Below, one piece after another: positions 18,411 through 27,186 of a stretch of 64,000 nt of DNA. The stretch covers positions 62,001 through 126,000 of the forward strand of contig CALRDN010000001.1 in the NCBI GenBank assembly GCA_943354965.1, written 5' to 3'. Under the pieces are notes generated by a model, which worked only from the letters and a program-made list of their open reading frames with translations, did no database searches and had not been told where the DNA came from. Origin of the DNA: Candidatus Peribacteria bacterium (GTDB taxonomy: Bacteria > Patescibacteriota > Gracilibacteria > UBA1369 > UBA12463). Within the stretch, counting starts at the first letter, position 1; every line of letters begins with the position of its first letter. The position numbers were made by a program, and so were the translations under genes.

Positions 18411-18466
18411 GGTCTTGTCATAAGAAATTCATATTCATAGTAGCGCTTCAATGGATTATGAAGTTT

Positions 18467-19099
18467 TTATTTTAGTTTTTCTATTTGATCGCTAAACTTT
18501 TTATGTAGGGTATCTATTAATTCTATTGCTTCGTCACGCGATTTTTCTTCGCAAGTTCTGTCTTCGAAGTTTTCTCCTATCCCTTGGCAAAGCGTTGCCT
18601 GAGAGGTTGGAGAACATGGTACTTCCAAGGATGACCAGGTTGTGTCTGGAGATGAAGGTGAATCATCGCAGTTTGTTGATGGCGACGTTTCTATGTATAG
18701 GCTTTTGCATGATTTTGGGTCAAGCTGGGAATTGCTTTCTCTTCTTATTTGAATGTTGTCTTGTCCAACATTTGGGGCTTTTTTGCATGTATGCATGCTC
18801 ATTGAATGATCTGTCCCTATTATTATTCTAGAGTATGAATCTTTTGTGTCTGTCGTGAAATCATCGCTCCAGCCGGAACCGATGAAATCACAATTTTTTG
18901 CTACTGGTAAACAGGCGTCGGGGTTTACGCTATGAACAGTTGGACCGGCAGATAGTGTTTTTATTACTTGTTTTTGTGTGGCTTGAGCTTTTGTTGAAAT
19001 GGCTTGGAGGTCTTTGTCTTGTTCCGGAGGAGTTATATTTTCTGAGGTGCAGGCTGCAGATAACACTATTGCGGCTAATGTTGCGGATAATTTATTCAC
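18467..19099 (-). CDS. Putative lipoprotein, GTG start
   Basis: The frame is open from an ATG at 19228, but that adds a poor hydrophilic lead. Starting at the GTG at 19097-19099 gives VNKLSATLAAIVLSAACTSE, a standard lipoprotein signal with lipobox LSAAC, so I choose this start. The mature part is about 190 aa, Cys-containing (about eight Cys), Ser/Thr/Asp-rich, with no domain I recognise. Likely anchored on the outer face of the membrane. Convergent with the FtsL-like gene. Confidence 0.6.
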   Translation of the reverse strand: MNKLSATLAAIVLSAACTSENITPPEQDKDLQAISTKAQATQKQVIKTLSAGPTVHSVNPDACLPVAKNCDFIGSGWSDDFTTDTKDSYSRIIIGTDHSMSMHTCKKAPNVGQDNIQIRRESNSQLDPKSCKSLYIETSPSTNCDDSPSSPDTTWSSLEVPCSPTSQATLCQGIGENFEDRTCEEKSRDEAIELIDTLHKKFSDQIEKLK

Positions 19100-19356
19100 G
19101 ACAGTTTTAATTAAAAAATAGAAGATATTTTGCTCTTTTTTTGGCTTCTTGTCAACGCCTCCCCTTGTACTCTTGGTATTGACCTCAAGAAGTTGAAGCG
19201 CCGAAAAATTTGTGGTGTAATCGACCATTTTAGGGTTGGCTTTATACAGGGTCTAGATGAGTCATATAAATCTGTTTGCCCGGGCAGACGTCTCCGTTGA
19301 CTTTCGGTTGCTTTCCGATAAGCTGATGGCAATGTAAATGTTAATTATTCAGCTTT

Positions 19357-20412
19357 ATGATTGATTCAACAATAGTTGCGGAACTTAGTAAGATTGCGAA
19401 GCAGATGGTAGCTTCGGGAAAGGGGATTTTGGCTGCGGATGAGAGTATGAAGACGGTAGGGAAGCGTTTTGCTTCTATTGCATTGGAAAATACAGAAGAT
19501 AATCGACGGGCTTTTCGAGAAATGCTCCTCACGGTGCCAGGGGAGAGTCAGTATATTAGTGGGGTTATTTTGCATGATGAGACGATCCGTCAGACGACAT
19601 CATCTGGGAAGACATTTGTAGAGGTTTTGCAGGCTGCCGGAATTTTGCCGGGAATCAAAGTTGATTTGGGTTTGGTTGAGGTAGGAAGTGAAAAATTGAC
19701 TACGGGATTAGAGGGGCTTGATGCTCGTTTGAAAGAATATGTCGCCCTGGGCGCTAAATTCTGCAAGTGGAGGTCAGTTATTACGATTGGAGAGGGAACT
19801 CCCACGGAAGAAAATATTAGGCAGAATGCGAAAGATTTAGCTGCCTATGCTTTGGTTTGTCAGCAGAACTCCTTGGTTCCTATGGTGGAGCCCGAGGTTC
19901 TCTTGGATGGAGACCATACTATGGAGCAGGCGGAGGCGGCGAGTGAGGAGATTTTGACGGCGCTTTTTGAAGAGTTGAAAAATGCTGGAGTGGTTTTGGA
20001 GGGTATTATTTTGAAGACAAGTATGGTGTTGCCAGGTAAGGATTCTAGCGCAAAGGCGAATCCACAAGAGGTCGCGACTGCTACATTACGAGTTTTTAAG
20101 AAGTGTGTTCCTGCTGATCTTGCGGGTGAGGCTTTTCTCTCCGGAGGACAGGGCGACATAGAGGCTACGCAGAATTTGAATGCTATTAATCAGGAGAAAA
20201 ATCTCCCTTGGCCGCTTACATTTTCTTTTGCTCGAGCCCTCCAAGACGCCGCTACAAAGATGTGGATGGGTAAGTTTGAAAATCTAGAGGCTGCACAGAA
20301 CGTATTTCTCCACCGCGCCAAAATGAATAGTCTCGCATCAAAGGGTGAATATACCTCAGATATGGAACAGAATGTTGCACAGGAGGCAGGCGCAACGGTT
20401 ACCCAGGATTAA
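19357..20412 (+). CDS. Class I fructose-bisphosphate aldolase
   Basis: Reversible cleavage of fructose-1,6-bisphosphate through a Schiff base; class I enzymes can also condense erythrose-4-phosphate with DHAP. 351 aa. The start GKGILAADESMKTVGKRF matches the eukaryote-type class I family. K137 (FCKWRS) and the Schiff-base lysine K220 (GIILKTSMVLPGK) are present, and the FLSGGQGDIEATQNLNAIN phosphate-binding loop is intact. Ends without the usual C-terminal Tyr. Followed 19 nt later by the bisphosphatase gene, so one transcript is likely. Confidence 0.96.
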   Translation: MIDSTIVAELSKIAKQMVASGKGILAADESMKTVGKRFASIALENTEDNRRAFREMLLTVPGESQYISGVILHDETIRQTTSSGKTFVEVLQAAGILPGIKVDLGLVEVGSEKLTTGLEGLDARLKEYVALGAKFCKWRSVITIGEGTPTEENIRQNAKDLAAYALVCQQNSLVPMVEPEVLLDGDHTMEQAEAASEEILTALFEELKNAGVVLEGIILKTSMVLPGKDSSAKANPQEVATATLRVFKKCVPADLAGEAFLSGGQGDIEATQNLNAINQEKNLPWPLTFSFARALQDAATKMWMGKFENLEAAQNVFLHRAKMNSLASKGEYTSDMEQNVAQEAGATVTQD

Positions 20413-20431
20413 TTATTAAAATTTTCAAACC

Positions 20432-21343
20432 ATGCAGCTCGATGAACATCTCAAAATACTTGGCGTGAATGGTGCTCTCCATGAGGTTGTTATTGCCTGC
20501 GCGGAGGGAGTTTTTGATATTGCTGGTGTTGTACATACGGGCGAGGTATCCGGATATGCCGGTACGCAAAATGTTTTTGGGGAAAATCAGTTGAAGTTGG
20601 ATGTCGTATCAAATGATTTGTTGACCGCAGAGTTGCAGAAGGTGGCGAGTGTTCATATGATCGCTTCCGAAGAGTTAGATAACGAGCAGGAGCTGCATGC
20701 AGACGGTGAGTTCTCTGTGGCGTTCGATCCGCTTGATGGTTCGTCACTCGTTGATGTTAATTTTGCTGTTGGGACGATTATTGCTATCTATCCAAAGGGT
20801 TCTTTTATTGGAAAGAAAGCGAGTGAGATACACGTCGCTGTTGTTGCCGTGTATGGTCCTCGGACGACATTGTTCGTCGCGGTTGCTGGCAAGGGAGTGC
20901 ATCAGTATTTGCTGACGAGTGGTGGTTTTGAGCTACAGAAAGAGAAAATTCAGGTTGATGATGAGGGGAAATATTTTGCCCCCGGCAATTTACGGGCTTG
21001 TGCGAAAAATCCTCAGTACCAGGAGCTGGTTAATTATTGGCTTGCGAATCAGTACACGCTCCGTTATTCAGGCGGCATGGTTCCTGATATAAATCATATT
21101 TTGGTTAAAGGAAAAGGAGTGTTTACCTATCCTGGATACAGCGATGAGCCACATGGAAAATTGCGACTGCTCTATGAGTGCGGAACGATGAGCTTTCTCA
21201 TGGTGGAGGCGGGAGGTGCCGCCAGTGATGGAGTGATGTCGCTTTTGGATAAACCACTGGAGCATCTTGATCAACGCTCGCCTATTTTTGTAGGATCCAA
21301 GAAAGAGGTTGAAAAGGCGTTGGAGTTCTTTATAATGGGATAA
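20432..21343 (+). CDS. Class I fructose-1,6-/sedoheptulose-1,7-bisphosphatase
   Basis: Mg-dependent sugar bisphosphatase. 303 aa. Metal-binding EELDNEQE (about 80-87) and DPLDGSSLVDVNFAVGT (from 99) are intact. The segment LRYSGGMVPDINHILVKGKG (about 210-229) and KLRLLYECGTMSF are closer in wording to plant sedoheptulose bisphosphatases (RY-x-GGMVPD-x-N) than to FBPases (RY-x-GSMVAD-x-H). It may therefore act on sedoheptulose-1,7-bisphosphate, with the upstream aldolase supplying it. The AMP site of the N-terminus seen in animal FBPases is not evident. Gene symbol left blank because substrate is uncertain. Confidence 0.9.
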   Translation: MQLDEHLKILGVNGALHEVVIACAEGVFDIAGVVHTGEVSGYAGTQNVFGENQLKLDVVSNDLLTAELQKVASVHMIASEELDNEQELHADGEFSVAFDPLDGSSLVDVNFAVGTIIAIYPKGSFIGKKASEIHVAVVAVYGPRTTLFVAVAGKGVHQYLLTSGGFELQKEKIQVDDEGKYFAPGNLRACAKNPQYQELVNYWLANQYTLRYSGGMVPDINHILVKGKGVFTYPGYSDEPHGKLRLLYECGTMSFLMVEAGGAASDGVMSLLDKPLEHLDQRSPIFVGSKKEVEKALEFFIMG

Positions 21344-21390
21344 AAATCTCATGTCTGTAACGTTTTCCTACAAATCCGTATACTTCTTTT

Positions 21391-21942
21391 ATGATGACCG
21401 AGACTCAGATTCAGGAGCTTGTTGAGCAGACCAAGCAGGGCGACAAGGATGCTTTTGCCGCTTTGTATGAGCAGTATGTGGATGCGATTTATCGCTATGT
21501 GTATTTCCGTGTGAGTGCGGAGGATGCCGAGGATTTGGTAGAGACGGTTTTTGTGAAGGCGTGGGAGAAGATTGCCGGGTACAAACAGACAAAGGATAAT
21601 TTCTCTTCGTGGTTGTTCCGTATTGCCCACAACTTGGTGGTGGATCACTATCGCTCGAACAAGACTATCGAGGCGATCACCGAGGAGTATCAGGAGTACC
21701 GGGCTGAATATCATCCGAAGATCGTTACCGAACGGGGTCTGGAGAATGCGATGCTTCAAAAAGCCCTGAAGGGCTTGAAGGATGACTATCAACAGGTTTT
21801 GGTGTTGAAATATATTAATGAGCTCTCCAACAAGGAGATTGCAAAGCTGCTAGACAAGAGCGAGGGGTCTTTGAGGATATTGCAGTTTCGTGCTTTGAAG
21901 GCTTTGAGAGGGGTGCTGGAGGAGATGGGATTAAAGATGTAG
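21391..21942 (+). CDS. ECF-type RNA polymerase sigma factor
   Basis: 183-aa group 4 sigma factor. Region 2: FAALYEQYVDAIYRYVYFRV, DAEDLVETVFVKAWEKI, then FSSWLFRIAHNLVVDHYR. Region 4: YINELSNKEIAKLLDKSEGS, LRILQFRALKALR. A double ATG (ATGATG) starts at 21391, only 6 nt after a TATACT, so the message may be leaderless. The next gene, 38 nt on, encodes a one-pass membrane protein with a FecR domain, the usual genetic neighbourhood for signal-responsive ECF factors. Confidence 0.95.
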   Translation: MMTETQIQELVEQTKQGDKDAFAALYEQYVDAIYRYVYFRVSAEDAEDLVETVFVKAWEKIAGYKQTKDNFSSWLFRIAHNLVVDHYRSNKTIEAITEEYQEYRAEYHPKIVTERGLENAMLQKALKGLKDDYQQVLVLKYINELSNKEIAKLLDKSEGSLRILQFRALKALRGVLEEMGLKM

Positions 21943-21980
21943 TAACGTTTTTGGCTTTCCTTCGTTATAAGTGTTGAGTT

Positions 21981-23792
21981 ATGAACAATTTTGGATACAA
22001 CAATACGGATGATAGTGAGCTCGACGCCGAGATGGAGTCTGCTCTCGAGAAGCTTGGTGAAAATCTGCGAGCATTGCAGTCTACCAATTTTTCTCCCATG
22101 AGTCGCGATGCGAAGAGTCGTATCAGGGCGCATATGTTTGAGCGAATTCAGGACGGTGTTCCTGGAGAGGCTGATGTAGAGAATGAGTCGTATTTACTCG
22201 ATCGATTAATTTCTTGGATACGAACTTCTTCCCATAAAGTGGTGTTAAGTCCTGTGCGACGCGCAATTCTTCGAGAGAAGTTGTATGATTTACCGGCTCA
22301 TTCACCTTTTGCTGCTTGGTTCAACGGGGGATTGGCGAAGAAGCTCACGGCGAGCTTTTCGTTAGGTGGTGTTTTGGCTCTGAGTTTATTTGCCTATGTA
22401 CTCCGAGTTCCTGTGACCTACGCCCGAGAGTTTACGGTAGTGCATGAGGTTTCCGGAGATGTACAGGTGGTACGTGATGGACAGACCTCGCCGGCCCAAC
22501 AGGGTTTTGAGTTGAAAGAGGGAGATGAGTTACGCACGGGTGAGGACGGCCGCGTGGAGGTGAAATATTTTGATAAGAGTTTCACTCGATTGTTTGCTAA
22601 TACGGATGTGGCTTTCCAATCGCTTCGTTCGGAGAATTTTGGTGTTGATCATCGTGTTGAGTTGGACTTGGAACGTGGAATGCTCTGGTCGAGCGTTTTT
22701 GATTTTGTGAAAAATTCTGACTTCAAGGTGAAGGCGAATGATATGATTGCTTCGGCATCCAAGAGGGCGACATTTAGTGTCTCTTCTGAAAATGGTGCTT
22801 CGCAGGTTCAGGTTTTCCAGAATGCTGTGAACGTGTCGCTCCCGCAGAAGTCTGAGGTGAAACCGATCGAGACGAAGACGGTTGTGAAGGGTTATCAGCT
22901 TGTAGCTGATGCCGCTGTTGGATCGAGTGCCTCGAAGAGCCGAGTTGAGCCGATTCAGCTGAAAGGTACCGAGAAGGAGTGGGTAAGTGTTAACTTACAA
23001 AAGGATGCGCAGCTTATTGCTGATGCTCAGAGCCAGAATCAGGGCGTGGTAGCCGGACCTAGCGGTGTATTGCGGGAGAATGCTTCATTACTCCTCGCTT
23101 TTGATTCTAATGAGCGATTCAAGTTGGAACTTAATATTGCCGAGAGATCATTTTATGAAGTTTTGGGGAAGGATGATGTGAAGGTTGATACCGTGCGTTC
23201 GCTCTTTAATCAACTTGAGGAAACTGCTCGTAAGGCCGATGGTATTCAGAACGAAGAGGTGAAGAAATTATCTGCCGCCGTGCTGCAGTCTGCGAGATCG
23301 AAACTATTATCCGCAAAACCGGATTCAAGTTTGTATGATGTAAAGGTGGCTCTCGAAGAGAGAGATTTTGTTGATGCGCCGGAAGATCAGAAGTTAAGTG
23401 TTGCCCTGGACCAGGCTTCTCAGTTTTTGGCTGAGGCACAGGTTTTACAGGATAAGGACCTCAAAGACGCGTACAAGAAAGCACTTGGGAAGTATCAACA
23501 GCGTATCAAGGATGTGGACACTTTGGTATCCGGAAAAGTATCGAAGAAGTTGATGGTGGAGGATGATATTCCTGCGCGAAGGGCGAGTTTGGAGGTTCAG
23601 TATGTTGCGTTGAGGAATCCGGTTGGTGTTGCTACGAAGCCTGAAAAAGCAGAAGAGGTTATGGCGGCTACCGTTAAGGTAACCCTATCACTTGGCGACG
23701 ATAAGGTTTTTGAAATCGAAAAGAGCGTTGATCTGGGTATTATCCCTGATGATACCCAGCTGCCTCCGAAGTTACAGTTGAGTAGGGATTAG
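21981..23792 (+). CDS. Membrane FecR-domain protein, probable partner of the ECF sigma
   Basis: 603 aa. Residues 1-120 are cytoplasmic and mostly helical (VRRAILREKLYDLPAHSPF), in the place of an anti-sigma domain but without a ZAS zinc motif. One membrane segment at about 122-147. A FecR domain follows at about 151-280 (VVHEVSGDVQVVRDGQ; GDELRTGEDGRVEVKYFD; VELDLERGMLWSSV). The rest, about 330-560, is a long helical extracytoplasmic region resembling the DUF5667 type (LLAFDSNERFKLELNIAERS). I infer that it transmits an envelope signal to the sigma factor; this is unproven. Confidence 0.8.
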   Translation: MNNFGYNNTDDSELDAEMESALEKLGENLRALQSTNFSPMSRDAKSRIRAHMFERIQDGVPGEADVENESYLLDRLISWIRTSSHKVVLSPVRRAILREKLYDLPAHSPFAAWFNGGLAKKLTASFSLGGVLALSLFAYVLRVPVTYAREFTVVHEVSGDVQVVRDGQTSPAQQGFELKEGDELRTGEDGRVEVKYFDKSFTRLFANTDVAFQSLRSENFGVDHRVELDLERGMLWSSVFDFVKNSDFKVKANDMIASASKRATFSVSSENGASQVQVFQNAVNVSLPQKSEVKPIETKTVVKGYQLVADAAVGSSASKSRVEPIQLKGTEKEWVSVNLQKDAQLIADAQSQNQGVVAGPSGVLRENASLLLAFDSNERFKLELNIAERSFYEVLGKDDVKVDTVRSLFNQLEETARKADGIQNEEVKKLSAAVLQSARSKLLSAKPDSSLYDVKVALEERDFVDAPEDQKLSVALDQASQFLAEAQVLQDKDLKDAYKKALGKYQQRIKDVDTLVSGKVSKKLMVEDDIPARRASLEVQYVALRNPVGVATKPEKAEEVMAATVKVTLSLGDDKVFEIEKSVDLGIIPDDTQLPPKLQLSRD

Positions 23793-24015
23793 TGTGCTAT
23801 TTGGCTTCTGGCTCTAGGATGTAGAGCGACGCTACGCCTTTTTTGATCATGATGGTCAAATACTAAAGCTGATTTAGTGGCTGGAGTTTCTTTTTGTGGA
23901 TTTTCTGGTGTATTCGAGGAATTTCGCCGGAACGACGTTTTATATGAGAATAGGTACGTTTTTCATACCTTTTCTAGAATAAAAAGCATTTTTCTGTTCG
24001 GGCAGAGGAGTTGTT
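23793..24015. other. Convergent gap, weak hairpin
   Basis: GCTCTA-GGATG-TAGAGC (about 23810-23826) is a 6-bp hairpin, and a TTTTTT run follows about 15 nt later. It could terminate the sigma/FecR transcript, but the U-run is too distant for a classical terminator. Nothing else seen. Confidence 0.3.
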
Positions 24016-24333
24016 TTATCTGCGTGATGTTTTTCTCATCAATGTTATTCCCGCAGCGAGGAGGACGATGGAGGGGATGCCAAGGAAGACGATTGAGATT
24101 AGGTCGCCGGTTCCGTCGTTGACCTGGAGGAGTTGGATGATTTTGTAGATGGTCCAGGCGGTGTAGAAGAGGCCAAAGGTGAAAAAGACGATACCTAGTA
24201 ATTTTGGTTTTCCTGGGCGAGATAACCAGATAGGTACATTTCCACCAGTAAAGTGGCCGGGATTGTATTGATTGTCTTGCCAGTCTTTGTACTCGTCGAT
24301 GTAGTCTTTTTTTGAAGAGTTCTTTTTATTCAT
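24016..24333 (-). CDS. Small two-pass membrane protein, 105 aa
   Basis: Unrecognised. A charged Lys/Asp/Tyr-rich N-terminus (MNKKNSSKKDYIDEYKDWQD) is followed by two hydrophobic segments at about residues 43-65 and 78-98, and a basic C-terminus (MRKTSRR). Length and topology suggest a small inner-membrane protein. It is downstream of mraY on the same strand (32-nt gap), so may be co-transcribed. Confidence 0.65.
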   Translation of the reverse strand: MNKKNSSKKDYIDEYKDWQDNQYNPGHFTGGNVPIWLSRPGKPKLLGIVFFTFGLFYTAWTIYKIIQLLQVNDGTGDLISIVFLGIPSIVLLAAGITLMRKTSRR

Positions 24334-24365
24334 ATAAATCTAAAAATCGCTTAAGAATCTCTCGT

Positions 24366-25424
24366 CTAGAACCCTCCTGTTAATCTCAGAATGACGCCTA
24401 AGACAGCGAGCATGCCACCAATGATCCAGAAGCGCATCACGACGGTTGCTTCCGGCCAGCCGAGTTTTTCGAAGTGGTGGTGGATGGGGGCGATCAGGAA
24501 GACTTTGCGGCCGAAGAATTTTTTGGAGGTGAGTTGGATGATGACGGAGAGGGTCTCGATGACGAAGACGGCGCCGATGAGGATGAGGGCGATGGCGGAG
24601 TTGGTCATCATGGCAATGACGCCGAGTGTGGCGCCAAGCGAGAGGGCACCGGTGTCACCCATGTAGAATTTGGCGGGTGGAACATTGTACCAGAGGAATG
24701 CCAGGAGGGCGCCGACGATGACAGCACAGAAGGCTGAAAGAATGAAGAGGCCCTGTACGAAGGCGATAACTCCGAATCCGCCGAAGGCAATAATGAGGAG
24801 GCCGCCCGCGAGACCATCGAGGCCATCCGTGAAGTTTACGGCGTTGGCCGTACCCGAGATGATGAAGATAAAGAGAGGGATATACCAGAGACCGATTTCC
24901 AGATTGCCAAGCATAGGGATGTGGATCGAGCTCACTCCAAGTTTTGAGTAGAACCACCAAGCGCCCATGGCAGCAAAAAGAAGGAGCCAGAACATTTTTG
25001 GTTTTACTTTTAATCCTTTAGATTCTCCTTTTACGTTTATGTAATCATCAATGAGTCCGAGGAGTGCGGTAGTGACGAGGGTGAATACGGGAAGATATGT
25101 TTCCGGACGACTAATGAGGGAATGATCAATGACTCCGAACCATTCTAGTAGTTGCGTGAATCCGAGCGTGACTAATACCGATCCCCAGATAAGTACTCCT
25201 CCCATCGTTGGTGTTCCTGCTTTTTTGGCATGAAGTTCATTAAAAATCGTAGCTTTCTCTCCGGTGGTAGCGTTGATACGTAGCTGTTTTCCGAGTTTGT
25301 GAGAGTGGAGAAATTTTATAAATGGAGGCGCGAGAAGGAGGGCGAGAATGAATGTAAAAATTTCCGAGCCGATGATGAGTGTTAGTTGTCGGAGTGGGCC
25401 GGTGAATAAAGAGAGTGACTGCAT
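24366..25424 (-). CDS. mraY: Phospho-N-acetylmuramoyl-pentapeptide transferase
   Basis: Makes lipid I from UDP-MurNAc-pentapeptide and undecaprenyl phosphate. 352 aa, about ten membrane segments. Signature residues are present: KKAGTPTMGGVLIW, the first aspartate pair in LLGLIDDYINV, NAVNFTDGLDGLAGG, MGDTGALSLG, and the HHH loop in IAPIHHHFEKLGWPE. This shows the organism makes peptidoglycan. A D,D-carboxypeptidase gene follows upstream on the same strand. Confidence 0.97.
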   Translation of the reverse strand: MQSLSLFTGPLRQLTLIIGSEIFTFILALLLAPPFIKFLHSHKLGKQLRINATTGEKATIFNELHAKKAGTPTMGGVLIWGSVLVTLGFTQLLEWFGVIDHSLISRPETYLPVFTLVTTALLGLIDDYINVKGESKGLKVKPKMFWLLLFAAMGAWWFYSKLGVSSIHIPMLGNLEIGLWYIPLFIFIISGTANAVNFTDGLDGLAGGLLIIAFGGFGVIAFVQGLFILSAFCAVIVGALLAFLWYNVPPAKFYMGDTGALSLGATLGVIAMMTNSAIALILIGAVFVIETLSVIIQLTSKKFFGRKVFLIAPIHHHFEKLGWPEATVVMRFWIIGGMLAVLGVILRLTGGF

Positions 25425-25508
25425 GGGATTTGAGATATAGAAAGTAAAATAGGAACGGGATTCGACACTTCGTGTCTGGGGAGCGAATACAAAGCTCCTT
25501 TCAGTCGC

Positions 25509-26399
25509 TTACCACGTAAAATTTGCTACGGTCCAGTCGATGAGTGTTTCTGTTTCTTTGAAACGATCTGGACTATTGAGAACGACTGTGAGGATAGGGG
25601 AGCCGTGTCCAATTACCGCCACGCTCACGAATGATTTGCCTGCCTCTACGGTATATCCGGTTTTGAGACCTTTTATACGAGGGTCTTTTGTGAGAAGTTC
25701 GTTGGTGCTTTTGAGTTCGTGTTTGAACTGCCCGTTTACTGATTTTACGGTGGTAGATGAGATACTTACCGTGCTTCGAATAAACGCATTTCGGTAGGCG
25801 AACGCTCCGAGCGTAGCGATATCCTCCGCAGTTGAAAAATTTCCATCACGATCTAATCCAGCCGGATTGGCAAAACGTGTCTGAGTGAGCCCCAATCTCT
25901 TTGCCTTGTCGTTCATTTTCGTTACAAAACCCTCCAGGCTACCGGCATTATAGAGAGCCAATGCATACGCCGCGTCATTTCCGGAGTGAATAAGTGTTCC
26001 GGCAAGCAGATCCCTGACGGTTATTTTTTCCCCTTCTGCAAGCCAAATTCTCGATCCCTCTATGGTCGTTGCCGCGAGTGGAATCTTTACAACATCGTTA
26101 ATATTATTCTCATCAAGAATAATAAGTGCGGTAATAAGCTTGGTGATGCTTCCTATTGAGCGTTGTTCTCTTATGTTCTTTTGTGCAAGCATTTTTCCGC
26201 TATTCAGATCTATAACTAAATATGCACTTGCCTGAATATTCAGCGTACTCATGTCCGGTCCGGACGGGGATATTGATTGTGGGATTGGGCTTGCCGTTAG
26301 TATATCCTGAAACTGAGATGGCTTTATCTCATTGATAGTGAATTGCGGAAAGCCCTGCATGAGGGTCGCGATATAGAAAGAAATGAGCGATGCGAACAT
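25509..26399 (-). CDS. D-alanyl-D-alanine carboxypeptidase (S11 family)
   Basis: Low-molecular-weight penicillin-binding protein trimming peptidoglycan pentapeptides. 296 aa. N-terminal hydrophobic signal/anchor (about residues 3-20). The three active-site motifs are intact: S84-I-T-K87 (SIGSITKLITALI), S139-G-N141 (HSGNDAAYA), and K246-T-G248 (GLKTGYT). It lacks the C-terminal membrane-anchor domain of PBP5, so the N-terminal segment may hold it in the membrane. It lies between the pseudouridine synthase and mraY genes on the same strand. Confidence 0.93.
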   Translation of the reverse strand: MFASLISFYIATLMQGFPQFTINEIKPSQFQDILTASPIPQSISPSGPDMSTLNIQASAYLVIDLNSGKMLAQKNIREQRSIGSITKLITALIILDENNINDVVKIPLAATTIEGSRIWLAEGEKITVRDLLAGTLIHSGNDAAYALALYNAGSLEGFVTKMNDKAKRLGLTQTRFANPAGLDRDGNFSTAEDIATLGAFAYRNAFIRSTVSISSTTVKSVNGQFKHELKSTNELLTKDPRIKGLKTGYTVEAGKSFVSVAVIGHGSPILTVVLNSPDRFKETETLIDWTVANFTW

Positions 26400-26427
26400 A
26401 CGTTTTTGAGATTAGTTGAGGTGGGTT

Positions 26428-27186
26428 CTAGGCAAGTAGTGAATTTATTTCTCTTGGGGTTAGATCTCGCGCCTTTCCGAGTGGTAGTTTATCGAGTGAT
26501 ATCTGACCAACGCGAACTCGTTTGAGATATTGTACCGGGAATCCTAGATGTTGGAACATTCGTCGAATTTGTCGCTTCTGTCCTTCCTCTAGGACGACGG
26601 TGACATAGGATCGTCCCGTTTCTCTTTTGATCATCGTGGCAGATTTTACTCGTGCCATTTTCTTTTTGATATCGCCCTTTGCCATCTCGAGCGGAAGGAG
26701 AAGTCCCTTTTGCATTTTTACGAGATCGCTGTCCAGGACATTCCCTATAACGATGACGAAATATTCTTTTTCACATTTATTTTTTGGATGCATGATTTTC
26801 TGCGCAAAATCACCATCAGTGGTGAGTATGAGGAGACCCTCGCTGTCTTTGTCGAGTCGACCAACTGGATAGAGGTGATGAACTTTTGGGAGTAATGATG
26901 AGAGATTCTTCTCTGATTTATGCTCTGCCATCGTACAGGTGAATCCCTCCGGTTTGTTGAGAATCATATAGTGATGCTTTGACCTGGGATTTACTCTTTT
27001 TTGCTGGAAGAGAACGACGTCTTTTGACGGGTCGATCTTGGTTCCCAGGACGGTTACTTTTTCGCCATTTACGGTAATGTAGTTGTTTGCGATGTAATAT
27101 TCAGCTTTCCTACGGGAACAGATTCCGCAGTCTGAGAGGTATTTTTGGAGTCGAATCATCGTTGGACCTTCTTTTTTTGGTATCAT
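26428..27186 (-). CDS. Ribosomal pseudouridine synthase, RsuA/RluB family
   Basis: Converts a specific uridine of rRNA to pseudouridine. 252 aa. An S4 RNA-binding domain at about 10-60 (RLQKYLSDCGICSRRKAEYY) precedes the catalytic domain with the nucleophilic aspartate in VGRLDKDSEGLLILTTDGDF. C-terminal EGQKRQIRRMFQHLGFPV is typical of the family. Start: the ATG at 27186 overlaps the LCP gene's TGA (ATGA), indicating translational coupling; a Met ten codons in is the alternative. Confidence 0.92.
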   Translation of the reverse strand: MIPKKEGPTMIRLQKYLSDCGICSRRKAEYYIANNYITVNGEKVTVLGTKIDPSKDVVLFQQKRVNPRSKHHYMILNKPEGFTCTMAEHKSEKNLSSLLPKVHHLYPVGRLDKDSEGLLILTTDGDFAQKIMHPKNKCEKEYFVIVIGNVLDSDLVKMQKGLLLPLEMAKGDIKKKMARVKSATMIKRETGRSYVTVVLEEGQKRQIRRMFQHLGFPVQYLKRVRVGQISLDKLPLGKARDLTPREINSLLA

